Below are positions 24,458 through 33,816 of a stretch of DNA of 64,000 nucleotides, in pieces (position 1 is the first letter of the stretch; every line of letters starts with the position of its first letter). This DNA comes from JAVWHX01 sp036639875 (GTDB lineage Bacteria; Bacillota_I; Bacilli_A; Erysipelotrichales; Coprobacillaceae): positions 1-64,000 of the forward strand of contig JAVWHX010000001.1 of the NCBI GenBank assembly GCA_036639875.1. The letters are read 5' to 3'. The translations under genes and the position numbers were made by a program. Under the pieces are notes generated by a model, which was not told the origin of the DNA, made no database searches, and saw nothing but the letters and a program-made list of their open reading frames with translations.

Positions 24458-26128
24458 TTATCTTTCATAGAAAGAAATTTTTAACAATTCTTCAATTGTT
24501 GTTTTACCTTCAACAACAAGATCTAAAGTTTCATCGAATAATGTTGAAAACTTTTGAGTTTTCTTTATATATTCTTCAATATCTTGAATATCTTTATGTT
24601 CACTAATCATTCGTTTAAGAACTTTATCTATTAATATCATCTCATGAACAGCAATTCTTCCTTTGTATCCAGTATGATGACAGGCAGGACAACCTTCACT
24701 CTTCATAACATATTCAATATCTTTTTTCATAATACGTTTATCTTCATCAGTAGCCAAAACCTTTTTAGCACAATGAGGACAAACCTTCTTCACAAGACGT
24801 TGAGCAACAATCCCAACCAAACTATTAGAAACCATATATGGTTCAATACCCATATCCTCTAGTCTTACAATTGTACTAATTGCATCATTAGTATGAAGTG
24901 TAGAAACAACCAAGTGACCAGTAATTGCAGCTCTTACAGATATAGAAGCTGTTTCAGCATCACGAGTTTCTCCAACCATTATAATATCAGGATCTTGTCT
25001 TAAAATAGCCTTTAATCCTGCTTCAAACGTTAAACCCGCAACATTATTAACTTGCATTTGATTAATTTTATCTAAGTTCTTTTCAACTGGATCTTCAATA
25101 GTTAAGATATTTACATTTCTTTGAGCCAATTTTTCCATAATCATATAAAGAGTTGTTGTCTTCCCAGAACCAGTAGGTCCAGTTACATAAATAATACCAT
25201 TTGGATTATCCATCATATCTAACATCTTTTGATACTTATCTTCCTTCATACCAAAATGACTTGCATAATCAATTGGTGAATTAGAATTCAAATATCTCAT
25301 AACAATCTTTTCACCATGAACAGTAGGAACAATAGAAACACGAAGATTCATTCTATCTCCATTAATATTCACCATGAAATGTCCATCTTGTGGAACTCTC
25401 TTTTCAGAAATATCAAGATTAGCTAAAATCTTAGTACGTACAACCAAAGCATTATGAATGTTCTTTTGAAGTTTCATAGATTCAATCAGCATACCATCAA
25501 TTCTCATTCTTACAACAGTTTCATTTTCAAAAGGTTCAATATGAATATCTGATACATTAGTACTAAAACCCTTTGCAAGCAAAGAATTTAATAACTTAAC
25601 AACTGGTGTATCATCACTCTCAGAATCAAAAATTTCTTCAGTAACTTCAAATATTGAAGAATCCATATTAGCTTGATCAGCAGCAGTTCTAGCATTTACT
25701 TCAGAATAATAATAAGAAATTGCATTTTTAACAGAATCAGCAGTTGCTAAACAAATTGATAAATCCATTCCTGTTACCAAACGAATATCTTCGAATCCAT
25801 AGAAGTTCATTGGATCACTTGTCACAACAACCAATGCATTATTACGTATTTCTACAGCAATGATATTATATTTGCTTGCTAAGCTAAGTGGAATTCTCGA
25901 TACTACATTAACATCAACATTAACATTATTCATATTAACAAAAGGCTCATTAAGTTTAGAAGATAAAGCTTGTAAAGTTTGTTCTTCAGTTACAAAACCT
26001 AAGTCAATTAAATGTTGTCCTAAACGTTTACTTCTATCATTCTTTTGAGCTGTTAGCGCTTCTTGTAATTGTTCTTCAGTTATATATCCTTGTTCTTTTA
26101 ATACTTCACCTATAGGTATTGCTTTCAT
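24458..26128 (-). CDS. pilB: Type IV pilus assembly ATPase PilB with MshEN N-terminal domain
   Basis: The 556-residue extension ATPase has Walker A (GPTGSGKTT at about 319-327), an Asp box (TIEDPVEKN near 345), Walker B (DPDIIMVGETRD near 381) and a CPHC...CPAC zinc site near 450. Residues 6-60 hold two MshEN-type repeats (IGEVLKEQGYITEEQLQEAL and RLGQHLIDLGFVTEEQTLQAL in part). MshEN domains of other PilB/MshE proteins bind c-di-GMP, and the second repeat keeps the leading Arg-Leu-Gly. The ATG at 26128 is preferred over the GTG at 26131. Confidence 0.94.
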   Translation of the reverse strand: MKAIPIGEVLKEQGYITEEQLQEALTAQKNDRSKRLGQHLIDLGFVTEEQTLQALSSKLNEPFVNMNNVNVDVNVVSRIPLSLASKYNIIAVEIRNNALVVVTSDPMNFYGFEDIRLVTGMDLSICLATADSVKNAISYYYSEVNARTAADQANMDSSIFEVTEEIFDSESDDTPVVKLLNSLLAKGFSTNVSDIHIEPFENETVVRMRIDGMLIESMKLQKNIHNALVVRTKILANLDISEKRVPQDGHFMVNINGDRMNLRVSIVPTVHGEKIVMRYLNSNSPIDYASHFGMKEDKYQKMLDMMDNPNGIIYVTGPTGSGKTTTLYMIMEKLAQRNVNILTIEDPVEKNLDKINQMQVNNVAGLTFEAGLKAILRQDPDIIMVGETRDAETASISVRAAITGHLVVSTLHTNDAISTIVRLEDMGIEPYMVSNSLVGIVAQRLVKKVCPHCAKKVLATDEDKRIMKKDIEYVMKSEGCPACHHTGYKGRIAVHEMILIDKVLKRMISEHKDIQDIEEYIKKTQKFSTLFDETLDLVVEGKTTIEELLKISFYER

Positions 26129-26140
26129 CACTTATCATCC

Positions 26141-27619
26141 TCAATTCTTTCCACCAATATTTTTCCAATAACTATCATTGCTTATATCATTAACTGATGA
26201 ATTATTAATATCCACAACAGCAGACAACCACCGTTGAAAATCATTCGTATTACCTAAAATAACATCACCTTTATTATAAGAACTACCTTGATACCAGTTC
26301 ACATCCAATAACAACCAACCACTTGATGCGTTTGAACCAGGTTTTGAATTCGTTGTAGTTTCAAATATTTTTATATATAATGGATAATACCCATTTTCAG
26401 ATAGAAAAACATCAGGATCACTGTATCCATAACTGTTAGGAGCTCTTTTTACAATATCTCCAACTTTATATTTTTTAGAAACATCACTTTCCCAAAGTGA
26501 GACACTTTTTCGTTCTGGATCACCTAGGTTAATATTTGAAGGCAAATATTTAGTTAAAACATTCTCGTACTGATAAACTTGTTTTCGAGGATATCTTGTT
26601 TTCACTAGTGAAGGATTTTTAGCTTCATCAACACTAATCTTCTCCCATGCGCTGGTATCATTTAAAATATCAGCATCATACTTAATGTCCTTTTTTGCTT
26701 TATAATATCTACCACCATATATAACAATATCTCCTTCTTCATAGCCGCTTGACATTCTTAAGCCACCTTTACTTGTATCAGAATTTCTATTTGTCCACCC
26801 TCTATATAAACACTTCCATTCAAATGATTGAGATGAACCCATTGGGTTGTATGGCGCAGAAGAAGTATTCGTTATACATTCCCACCAATATCCATAATTA
26901 TAAATAATTTCACCCTCTTTGTAAGTATAACTAGAAGTAAAACCTATATCTTTATAAAAAGTTCCATTACAATTTCCCCAATAAATATTATAAATAATAT
27001 CAGCAACTGTTCCTGAATATTTACTATTACCAGCAGCAGGAGCAGTATATTTTTTATTATAATAAATAATATAACTATTCGTACTATCCTGATCCAAACT
27101 TACACTATCAGCCGTATAAAGACCATTCTCTTTTATTTCATCTGATGCACTAAAGTTAAGTAAAATAATTGTATCTTTTGAAGTATATTTTGTCTCTACA
27201 TCATTCTTTAACGAATAAGAAATATCTATCCTTTGAGAATTCTGATAATGTCCTTTAACACTCATTTCAAGTTCTTTATGAGAGTAAAAACCATCATTAA
27301 ATACTTGTTTTTCATCACGATATAAATATCCATCTTTGACATAGATACTATGCCAATCACCCTTAGCCAATTCATCACTGGTTGGCGCATATTTTGTATT
27401 AGGTTTAGCAAGTCTAACATCTGATGAATATTCAACCTCACTTCTTACGAAATCAATAATTGAATCAACAGTTCTCTTCTCTATATCAGTCTCAGATGTA
27501 TTAGTCAATAAACTAGAAGAAGATAATATTAATGTACCAGCAATCATCAAAACAATTGAAGCAATTGCAATAGATACAATAATCTCAATTAAAGTAAATC
27601 CCTTTTGATTTTCACTCAT
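26141..27619 (-). CDS. Large pilin-like protein with four CBM5/12-like repeats
   Basis: The 492-residue protein has a class III prepilin start (NQKGFTLIEIIVSIAIA, cleavage after G7) and a first domain to about residue 190. Four repeats then follow at about 231-270, 292-327, 383-438 and 447-487. Each opens Y-x-x-G-(D/E)-(I/V)-(I/V), has an aromatic-rich centre and ends in W, the layout of CBM5/12 chitin/glycan-binding modules. It sits among minor pilins, so it may be a pilus-tip adhesin. The glycan role is inferred from the repeat pattern alone. The start follows AAAGGAGG. Confidence 0.75.
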   Translation of the reverse strand: MSENQKGFTLIEIIVSIAIASIVLMIAGTLILSSSSLLTNTSETDIEKRTVDSIIDFVRSEVEYSSDVRLAKPNTKYAPTSDELAKGDWHSIYVKDGYLYRDEKQVFNDGFYSHKELEMSVKGHYQNSQRIDISYSLKNDVETKYTSKDTIILLNFSASDEIKENGLYTADSVSLDQDSTNSYIIYYNKKYTAPAAGNSKYSGTVADIIYNIYWGNCNGTFYKDIGFTSSYTYKEGEIIYNYGYWWECITNTSSAPYNPMGSSQSFEWKCLYRGWTNRNSDTSKGGLRMSSGYEEGDIVIYGGRYYKAKKDIKYDADILNDTSAWEKISVDEAKNPSLVKTRYPRKQVYQYENVLTKYLPSNINLGDPERKSVSLWESDVSKKYKVGDIVKRAPNSYGYSDPDVFLSENGYYPLYIKIFETTTNSKPGSNASSGWLLLDVNWYQGSSYNKGDVILGNTNDFQRWLSAVVDINNSSVNDISNDSYWKNIGGKN

Positions 27620-27637
27620 ACATTTATCCTCCTTTAT

Positions 27638-28633
27638 TTATTTTACTCTATTAGAAAAAGCAAAGAAAGTCTCTGAATCACTTATATTATCATCATCTAA
27701 AAATCTTAAATGTTCAATATCAGAGCGCTTATATGTAACTCTTGTTTCCCCATCCTTAGAAACTGTAAAAAAATTTTTTATTTCTATTGGCACAGCAGAA
27801 ATATCAATCTTTTTATCGCCTTCAGTTATTGGACACCAAATAGAATTGGTTTGGATTCCACCAGTCTCGTACGAAATATAAACACCCTTTTGTTTAGGCA
27901 CAAAATAACAATATACATGACTATTACTATAACCATCATTGGCTACTGATCTAGAAATATTAATATAGCGAAGTTCATAGGAATTTCCTAACATCTCTTT
28001 ATATCTATCACTTAAAGAATCATATGCTCTTTTCACTCTATCTTCAGATGGTGGTGTCACTATATAATCCTTTAAACCAGGTCCTATATATGATCCGTTA
28101 ATCATTGTTCCATCAAGAACATTTTCTTGCGTTCCATATTCAGAATAACACATTAAATCTAGATCGCTAAATTGTTGATAGTCAACAGAAATACGAGAAA
28201 CCATATCCGAAGAATGAGCAGCACCAGAACTATCAAGAATCATAATTTTAGAACTTATAGCTGGTATTTCCTCTTCTGTCAATTCTTCTCCTGGAAGCAT
28301 TGATGCTTTCCATTGTGGATTAAAATAGCTTAATTTAATCTTTGTTAACTCGTTGTTTTCATCTGAGATTGTTGAACATGGAATCTCTAATGATGTACTA
28401 CCATTTGTTAAAACTATCTTTTTACCATATGAAGGACTTTCCTCTCCAATACGAGTACTTACAGAATTAAAGATATCATTTGTTGTTGTTTTGATTGTAT
28501 TACTTTCAGTAAACAAACCAATAATATTAAAAACTGCAACAATAGTCATTGTACTTGCTACTGCCAATATTGCAATACCAACTATCAATTCGATAAGGGT
28601 AAAGCCTTTCTTACTCTTGATCACTAAACTCAT
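27638..28633 (-). CDS. Type IV minor pilin-like protein
   Basis: The 331-residue protein has a prepilin leader (KSKKGFTLIELIVGIAIL, cleavage after the Gly) and a long globular part I do not recognise. It overlaps the preceding gene by 23 bases. The ATG at 28633 has its Shine-Dalgarno almost touching it; a GTG three codons on (28624) is better spaced from GGGG and may be the true start. Its size and position suggest a PilJ/PilW-type minor pilin that primes assembly. Confidence 0.8.
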   Translation of the reverse strand: MSLVIKSKKGFTLIELIVGIAILAVASTMTIVAVFNIIGLFTESNTIKTTTNDIFNSVSTRIGEESPSYGKKIVLTNGSTSLEIPCSTISDENNELTKIKLSYFNPQWKASMLPGEELTEEEIPAISSKIMILDSSGAAHSSDMVSRISVDYQQFSDLDLMCYSEYGTQENVLDGTMINGSYIGPGLKDYIVTPPSEDRVKRAYDSLSDRYKEMLGNSYELRYINISRSVANDGYSNSHVYCYFVPKQKGVYISYETGGIQTNSIWCPITEGDKKIDISAVPIEIKNFFTVSKDGETRVTYKRSDIEHLRFLDDDNISDSETFFAFSNRVK

Positions 28634-29078
28634 CCCCTATCTTTGAATAAATTTTAGTATACCATCTGTTATTTTGTTTTTGCATTGTTAATTGCACTTC
28701 TTCAGTAACCCTATTATAAACAGAAGTTACTTGGATATATAATATATTATTATTACTTCTGTTGTATTTGATTTTTACTGTAATATCCCCGCTTGTACCA
28801 TCGGGTAAACTTGATACAGTCATTGAAACATCATCTGCTTCATTAACCGTGGCCGGAAGATAATTCTCAATATTTTTTTCATTACCAATTTGTCCAGCAA
28901 TTGACTGCGCAACTGAAAGGCCAGATAAATATGCTTGCTTACTAGCATGATCATTAACTGCTCTTTTTTGATACGATGTTACAATTCCAAAACAAATACC
29001 AACAACTATAAGAATAAGTAAAATGATGCTAACTACCATAACCATTATAGAACCTTTTTCATTTAGTTTTTTCATCAT
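28611..29078 (-). CDS. PilX-like/minor-pilus protein with N-terminal membrane anchor
   Basis: The 155-residue protein begins KKLNEKGSIMVMVVSIILLILIVVGI, a single N-terminal hydrophobic helix after a Gly-Ser. This resembles the divergent leader of PilX-type proteins, in which the usual GFTLIE is altered. It is otherwise polar. It overlaps the next minor-pilin gene by 23 bases, which suggests translational coupling. The start is one of two adjacent ATGs. Confidence 0.7.
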   Translation of the reverse strand: MMKKLNEKGSIMVMVVSIILLILIVVGICFGIVTSYQKRAVNDHASKQAYLSGLSVAQSIAGQIGNEKNIENYLPATVNEADDVSMTVSSLPDGTSGDITVKIKYNRSNNNILYIQVTSVYNRVTEEVQLTMQKQNNRWYTKIYSKIGDEFSDQE

Positions 29079-29090
29079 TTCACCTTCTTT

Positions 29091-29693
29091 TTATTTTTTA
29101 ATCATATATACAATAATTGTCATAGAAACATTAGAACCAGTTGCACTTCCTCCTTCAGTATATTGAAGGTTAGAAACTGAGACTCCTTTTAAACTGCCTA
29201 AATGTGAAATCAACTTAGTAATCTTTTCAAAAGAACCATTTAAAGTCACATTTACATTCACTTGTTTTATACTTTCGTTTGATACTATATCTGTTTGAGC
29301 ACTAGCACCAGCAGTATTTGTCGTATTAGTAGCACTATTGTCAGGTGTGGTTATTTCTAAAGATACTGGTTTAAGTCCTTGTGAAAGGATAGCTGTAGTA
29401 ATAAGTTTGTCAACTTTTTCATTTTTTAGAATAGGATTATATTTATCAACGATTTTAGTATAACTTTCTTTCTTTACAGCCAATGCGTCAGGAGCTAATA
29501 AATAATTTTGTAACGTTCTATCTTTATCGGCTTTTTTAGTAACAGCTTCTTCGTATTCCATACAAGCAGAATTATATGAATCTATTGTTGTAGTCACAAC
29601 AAAAAACCACCCACCAACAAGAATAAGAAAACATAAAAGTGTATATAATAATACTTTTTCTCTTTGAGAAAGTTCTTGAATAAGTTTTTTCAT
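29091..29693 (-). CDS. pilO: Type IV pilus inner-membrane alignment protein PilO
   Basis: The 200-residue protein has one N-terminal membrane helix (about residues 15-35) followed by a coiled-coil and a ferredoxin-like periplasmic/extracytoplasmic domain ending in a beta-strand pattern (VSMTIIVYMI). Its order directly after pilM and pilN identifies it. The ATG at 29693 is chosen for GGGGCGGGTG upstream; an earlier in-frame ATG at 29717 lies inside pilN. Confidence 0.82.
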   Translation of the reverse strand: MKKLIQELSQREKVLLYTLLCFLILVGGWFFVVTTTIDSYNSACMEYEEAVTKKADKDRTLQNYLLAPDALAVKKESYTKIVDKYNPILKNEKVDKLITTAILSQGLKPVSLEITTPDNSATNTTNTAGASAQTDIVSNESIKQVNVNVTLNGSFEKITKLISHLGSLKGVSVSNLQYTEGGSATGSNVSMTIIVYMIKK

Positions 29694-29694
29694 A

Positions 29695-30345
29695 TTATTC
29701 ACCCGCCCCTTCATCAATATTTATTTTCACTTGGAATGAATAACCAGATGATGATGTTACATTCTTAGTAGGGTTTCCGAATTGATCAAGAAAATTAGTT
29801 GAATCAGTTGTAGTTGTAGTCGTTTTTTCAGAATATCCTGTATATTCAACATCACTATATTCAGCATGTAGCTTTAACTTACCAATATACTTTTCAATGT
29901 TTTGTACATTATTAGACATTAAAGAAACAGTTATCAATTTCGTTGATTGATCAAAAGAAATAGAAGAAATAGTCATTCCAGCTATCAAATCCTTCTTGAT
30001 ATATTGGATTTTATTCTTAGTTATTTCCGGTAATGCTGATAAAGAACTATCGATTGTTTCTATTGAAGCAAGTGCAGTTTCCATTTTTTGTAGTTCTTCG
30101 TATGGTGTTTTATCAGTAGCATCAATCTTTAATTGAATAACTTCAGCATCCTCATTAATTGTCTTTGTTTGATTTTTCTTATCTAAAGTTATAATTGTCA
30201 TAAAAGCAAATATGCTTGCAAATACAAGAACCAAAACAATTGGTACAATCATAAATTTTAAAGAAGCAGACATACGAGAAGGTTTATCATTACGGTTATA
30301 AGCCGCTAATAAATCTAATTGCTTATTTTTTATCTTATAAGACAT
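29695..30345 (-). CDS. pilN: Type IV pilus assembly protein PilN
   Basis: The 216-residue protein has a short cytoplasmic N-terminus (DLLAAYNRNDKPSR) of the kind that binds PilM, a membrane helix near residues 30-52, and an extracytoplasmic coiled-coil/ferredoxin-like domain. It lies between pilM and pilO. The C-terminus carries a Thr/Ser-rich insert near residue 170. The start follows GGGGAGG. Confidence 0.85.
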   Translation of the reverse strand: MSYKIKNKQLDLLAAYNRNDKPSRMSASLKFMIVPIVLVLVFASIFAFMTIITLDKKNQTKTINEDAEVIQLKIDATDKTPYEELQKMETALASIETIDSSLSALPEITKNKIQYIKKDLIAGMTISSISFDQSTKLITVSLMSNNVQNIEKYIGKLKLHAEYSDVEYTGYSEKTTTTTTDSTNFLDQFGNPTKNVTSSSGYSFQVKINIDEGAGE

Positions 30346-30360
30346 AATTATTCCTCCCCT

Positions 30361-31260
30361 TTATTTTTGTAAATATCCAATTGGATACACATAATCATTA
30401 ATATCAAATTTTTTATCAGTTTGTTTAGTAGTATATATAGATTTACTACGAGGTAAAGTTTGCGCTTTTACATTTAAAGTTAATTCAATCTTTTCAAACA
30501 AACTTGCTTGTGTTTGTTCATTTAAACCAAAAATATAAATATCACTAATAGGCTTCTTTGCTTCACTTGAAGAAGAAAATTGTTTAAGCAAAGAAACGGC
30601 ATTCAATATCTCAGTTTCATACTCATCTGTTCCTTTAGTTGAAAAAACACGAGATCTATTAGTTAGAGAATATTCATTATTCATAAATACTACGCTTGTT
30701 AGATTACTTCCATCAACTTCCATAATGGCATATGTTTTATCAAGAAATCCAGGTAATTGTTTTGTTAATGAAATAAGCACATCAATTGCATACTCAATAG
30801 CAATAATTTCTATTCCCTCATCTGCAAAAAGATCAACATAACTTTGAATGAATTTTCTTTCGACACCTACACATAAAATTTTACTCGCACCCTTAGCACT
30901 TTCATCTTCTCCTAAATAAGCATAATCATATATAATATCTTCACTATTTGTATCAATTGAAGATAACTCGTCTTTAACAAACTGAATAACTTCCTTTTCT
31001 TTCATAATTGGAACAACAGCAGGTTTTGCTAAAATCTTAGCACTATCAATAACTAACTTCACTTCCGTAATTCCTTTTTCTTTTAACTTTTTCAAGGTAT
31101 CCTTAACATCATAATCATCAATAATTACTCCATTGAGCATAGTCCCTTCACGAAGTGGAATATGAAAGTAATCAGAAATACGAACCGCATCTCTTTGAAC
31201 TTCTCCAGAAATGAACTGTAAATTCTCATTAGATATATAAATCACATTTTCTTTTATCAT
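30361..31260 (-). CDS. pilM: Type IV pilus assembly protein PilM (actin-like)
   Basis: The 299-residue cytoplasmic protein has the PilM layout of an actin-like ATPase. YAIMEVDGSNLTSVVFMN near residue 175 corresponds to the phosphate-2 loop, and an N-terminal strand begins ENVIYISNENLQFI. The phosphate-1 loop is less conserved than in Proteobacteria. It connects PilN to the motor. The start follows AGGAGG. Confidence 0.85.
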   Translation of the reverse strand: MIKENVIYISNENLQFISGEVQRDAVRISDYFHIPLREGTMLNGVIIDDYDVKDTLKKLKEKGITEVKLVIDSAKILAKPAVVPIMKEKEVIQFVKDELSSIDTNSEDIIYDYAYLGEDESAKGASKILCVGVERKFIQSYVDLFADEGIEIIAIEYAIDVLISLTKQLPGFLDKTYAIMEVDGSNLTSVVFMNNEYSLTNRSRVFSTKGTDEYETEILNAVSLLKQFSSSSEAKKPISDIYIFGLNEQTQASLFEKIELTLNVKAQTLPRSKSIYTTKQTDKKFDINDYVYPIGYLQK

Positions 31261-31272
31261 CTTTCCATCCTC

Positions 31273-32463
31273 CTAACTTGCCCCAACACTTCCATACATA
31301 GAGTATAATGGAAGCATAACAGATACAATAACAGTACCAATAATCAAACCTAATATAATAATCATTAATGGTTGCAATAAAGTTACCATTTTTTCAGTTG
31401 CTAATTCAGCTTCATAATCAAAATCATCTGCAATATTCAATAACATATCATCTAACTTACCACTCTCTTCACCTATATAAATAGCAGTCGCAAGTTTTTC
31501 ATCAAAACCATCTATCGAAGAAATAGCCTGTGATAAATTTGTTCCATCACGTACACTCTTAATAACGTCATCAAATTGTTCTTCAATATAAGAATTATTA
31601 ATTGTTGATTTTGCTAATGTTAATGAATTTAACATAGAAACACCACTTGTATATAACGAACTCATACTTCTTGCAAATCTAGCAGTATAAATAATACGTG
31701 TTAAATGTGAAACTTTTGGAACTTTTATTTTAAACTTATCCCAACGATATCGAACACTAGGAACTCTCATTGCCATCAAAATAACACAAATAATAACTAA
31801 GAATCCAATCAAAAACCAAACCCAATGTGCAGTTAATGCTCTCGATATTGCAAACATAATCTGAGTAACAAATGGAATAGGTGTATCTCCAAACATATCA
31901 AAGAAATTTGGTAATATAACAGTAAAGACAGCAATCACAACAATCACAGTTACAATAACCAATATCATAGGATACATCATTGCACTTTTAACTTTATTCT
32001 GTAATTTTCCATCTTTATCAAATTGTACACCTAACTTAAGAGCAGCTTGATCCATCATCCCTGTAGATTCAGCAGACCTATACATGTTAATCATTATGTC
32101 TGGGAACACACGTCCTTGTGCTTCTAAAGCACTTGACATAGAGAAACCTTGTTGAAGCTTTATATAAATATCTTTATAAATATCACCTATCTTAGGATTA
32201 GGTGCTCTTTTCGCAATAATATTCATAGCCATAATCAAAGAAATACCAGAAGAAATCATTGTCCCTAATTCTCTATTAAACTCAGACAAATCCTTTAACT
32301 TCATTTTAAAATTACTTTTTTCTTTTATAATCTCAGTAGATTGTAAAAGATATAAATTATCAGAACGCAATAAAGCGACAAGTTCTTCTCGAGAATTTGC
32401 CTCTTGTTTACCATGTATTTTCTTAGAATTTATATCCTTTGCAACGTATTTGAAAATCGCCAT
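31273..32463 (-). CDS. pilC: Type IV pilus inner-membrane platform protein PilC
   Basis: The 396-residue PilC/GspF-type protein has two cytoplasmic helical domains and three membrane helices (near residues 165-195, 215-240 and 365-390). Motifs LSEFNRELGTMISSGIS and EESGKLDDML are typical. The ATG at 32463 is chosen because GGAGTG precedes it and MAIFKYVAKD is a family start. Upstream in-frame residues to 32589 overlap the prepilin peptidase gene and are not likely translated. Confidence 0.93.
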   Translation of the reverse strand: MAIFKYVAKDINSKKIHGKQEANSREELVALLRSDNLYLLQSTEIIKEKSNFKMKLKDLSEFNRELGTMISSGISLIMAMNIIAKRAPNPKIGDIYKDIYIKLQQGFSMSSALEAQGRVFPDIMINMYRSAESTGMMDQAALKLGVQFDKDGKLQNKVKSAMMYPMILVIVTVIVVIAVFTVILPNFFDMFGDTPIPFVTQIMFAISRALTAHWVWFLIGFLVIICVILMAMRVPSVRYRWDKFKIKVPKVSHLTRIIYTARFARSMSSLYTSGVSMLNSLTLAKSTINNSYIEEQFDDVIKSVRDGTNLSQAISSIDGFDEKLATAIYIGEESGKLDDMLLNIADDFDYEAELATEKMVTLLQPLMIIILGLIIGTVIVSVMLPLYSMYGSVGAS

Positions 32464-32476
32464 ATTTTCACTCCTA

Positions 32477-33241
32477 TCATAACCCGAATAAACGAAGATA
32501 TATATTAAGTATCTCTTGACCATATAATAAAGAAACAAATAAACCAAAACATATATAAGGTCCAAATGCCATATGATCCTTCTTATCAACCTTATGTGTT
32601 ATCATTAAGTAACCACCATAAACACCAGCAATTACAATTGAAATAAAAGCACCCACAAGCAAAGATTGATATCCCATCAACATTCCCCCAACTGCAAATA
32701 ACTTAATATCCCCTCCACCAAAACAATCAGGAATAATCAAAGTCAATATATAAAGAGGAGCACTTACTATAAAGAATCCAATAATACGATCAAATAAACT
32801 TATATCTAATGCAGGAATACTTAATAAACCAACAATAAAACAACATATAACTAAACCATTAGGTATAATCATTATATCATAATCTATCATACAAATCGCT
32901 AATAAAATCATAGAAAATGAAAAAGAAATCAACGTCATCCAATCAATCCCATATCTATAAAAGCAAATAATAGCTAATAAACCACCAACAAACTCAATAG
33001 CTGGGTATCGGAATGATATTGGTTCTCCACAAAATCTACACTTTCCTTTAAGTATAAACCAGCTTAGTACAGGTATCATATCATATGGTTTAAGAGTCTT
33101 TTGACATTTAGGGCAAAAACTTCTTCCTTTTGCAACACTTATTTCTAAAGGCACACGATAGATAACAACATTTATAAAACTTGCTATAGAAGCCCCAAGA
33201 ACAAACATATAAATATATAATACTATAAATATTGGTTCCAT
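32477..33241 (-). CDS. pilD: Prepilin peptidase/N-methyltransferase PilD
   Basis: The 254-residue membrane aspartyl protease cleaves prepilin leaders and methylates the new N-terminus. Two CxxC zinc motifs (CPKC near residue 41 and CRFC near 66) lie in the N-terminal cytoplasmic region. The catalytic aspartates lie in IDYDIMIIPN near residue 145 and GGGDIKL near 200. The ATG at 33241 has better Shine-Dalgarno spacing than the ATG at 33244. It lies downstream of the major pilin gene, separated from it by a hairpin. Confidence 0.93.
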   Translation of the reverse strand: MEPIFIVLYIYMFVLGASIASFINVVIYRVPLEISVAKGRSFCPKCQKTLKPYDMIPVLSWFILKGKCRFCGEPISFRYPAIEFVGGLLAIICFYRYGIDWMTLISFSFSMILLAICMIDYDIMIIPNGLVICCFIVGLLSIPALDISLFDRIIGFFIVSAPLYILTLIIPDCFGGGDIKLFAVGGMLMGYQSLLVGAFISIVIAGVYGGYLMITHKVDKKDHMAFGPYICFGLFVSLLYGQEILNIYLRLFGL

Positions 33242-33273
33242 CATATTCCCCTTTCCGAATTTTTAAAGAATGA

Positions 33274-33298
33274 AACCCTCTCTACATGAGAGAGGGTT
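33274..33298 (-). terminator. Hairpin between the pilin gene and pilD
   Basis: The perfect 9-bp stem AACCCTCTC (33274-33282) / GAGAGGGTT (33290-33298) with a 7-base loop lies just after the pilin stop. On the minus strand it is followed by TTTCATTCTTT, a poor U tract. It may terminate partly and so lower expression of the machinery relative to pilin. Confidence 0.6.
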
Positions 33299-33309
33299 AA
33301 ATATCAAAA

Positions 33310-33762
33310 CTATTTTGGATCAACAATAACATCTTGATTAATTCTTACTAATGCTTTAGTTCCATCTTCAAAAGTTACTTCATATGAAGTGATTATTTCA
33401 GGGCTTTCTCCAGCTACCAATTCTTCCCCATCACCAGTCCATGAATCTTTCCCAACAGTTACTGGGTCAGTTTTAAATACCTTTACAGAATTTACTTTTG
33501 GATTACCTGCAACCATAATTGTAGCTTTAGCAACCCAAGTCGCCTTATTAGATGTAGTTGAATATGACTTTGCAAGTTCAGCTTGAGTTTCAGTAACTTG
33601 TCCATTAGCTTGAGTCATGTATTTAGAGTTATCAGCTTCTCCTAAATACTTTAATACAGAAGGTACTGCAACAGCCATTAATACAGCTAAAATAACAACA
33701 ACAACAATAATTTCAATTAAAGTAAAACCTTTTTTATTTTTACGTAAATTTTTGATATTCAT
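33310..33762 (-). CDS. Type IV major pilin
   Basis: The 150-residue prepilin has a leader NLRKNKKGFTLIEIIVVVVI, cleaved after G12, with the conserved Glu at +5. The globular domain is Thr/Lys rich and lacks cysteines. It is first in the locus, has its own strong promoter and a GGGAGG Shine-Dalgarno, and is followed by a partial terminator, all consistent with the highly expressed structural subunit. The ATG at 33762 fits that site; an ATG at 33789 lies upstream of it. Confidence 0.9.
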   Translation of the reverse strand: MNIKNLRKNKKGFTLIEIIVVVVILAVLMAVAVPSVLKYLGEADNSKYMTQANGQVTETQAELAKSYSTTSNKATWVAKATIMVAGNPKVNSVKVFKTDPVTVGKDSWTGDGEELVAGESPEIITSYEVTFEDGTKALVRINQDVIVDPK

Positions 33763-33787
33763 TTTAATATCCTCCCTTTCAATCAAC

Positions 33788-33816
33788 ATTATATTACATT
33801 ATGGCAGTGTTTGCAA
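33788..33816 (-). promoter_or_regulatory. Strong promoter of the major pilin gene
   Basis: TTGCAA (complement of 33811-33816) and TATAAT (complement of 33788-33793) are separated by 17 bases. The transcript would start about 20 bases upstream of the ATG at 33762. Confidence 0.8.

Noticed and set aside
24644..24862. Plus-strand open frame of 72 codons inside pilB
   Set aside because: Antisense shadow of a strongly coding region with no ribosome site; the same holds for similar frames at 25860-26048, 27710-27949, 28353-28646 and 33389-33586.
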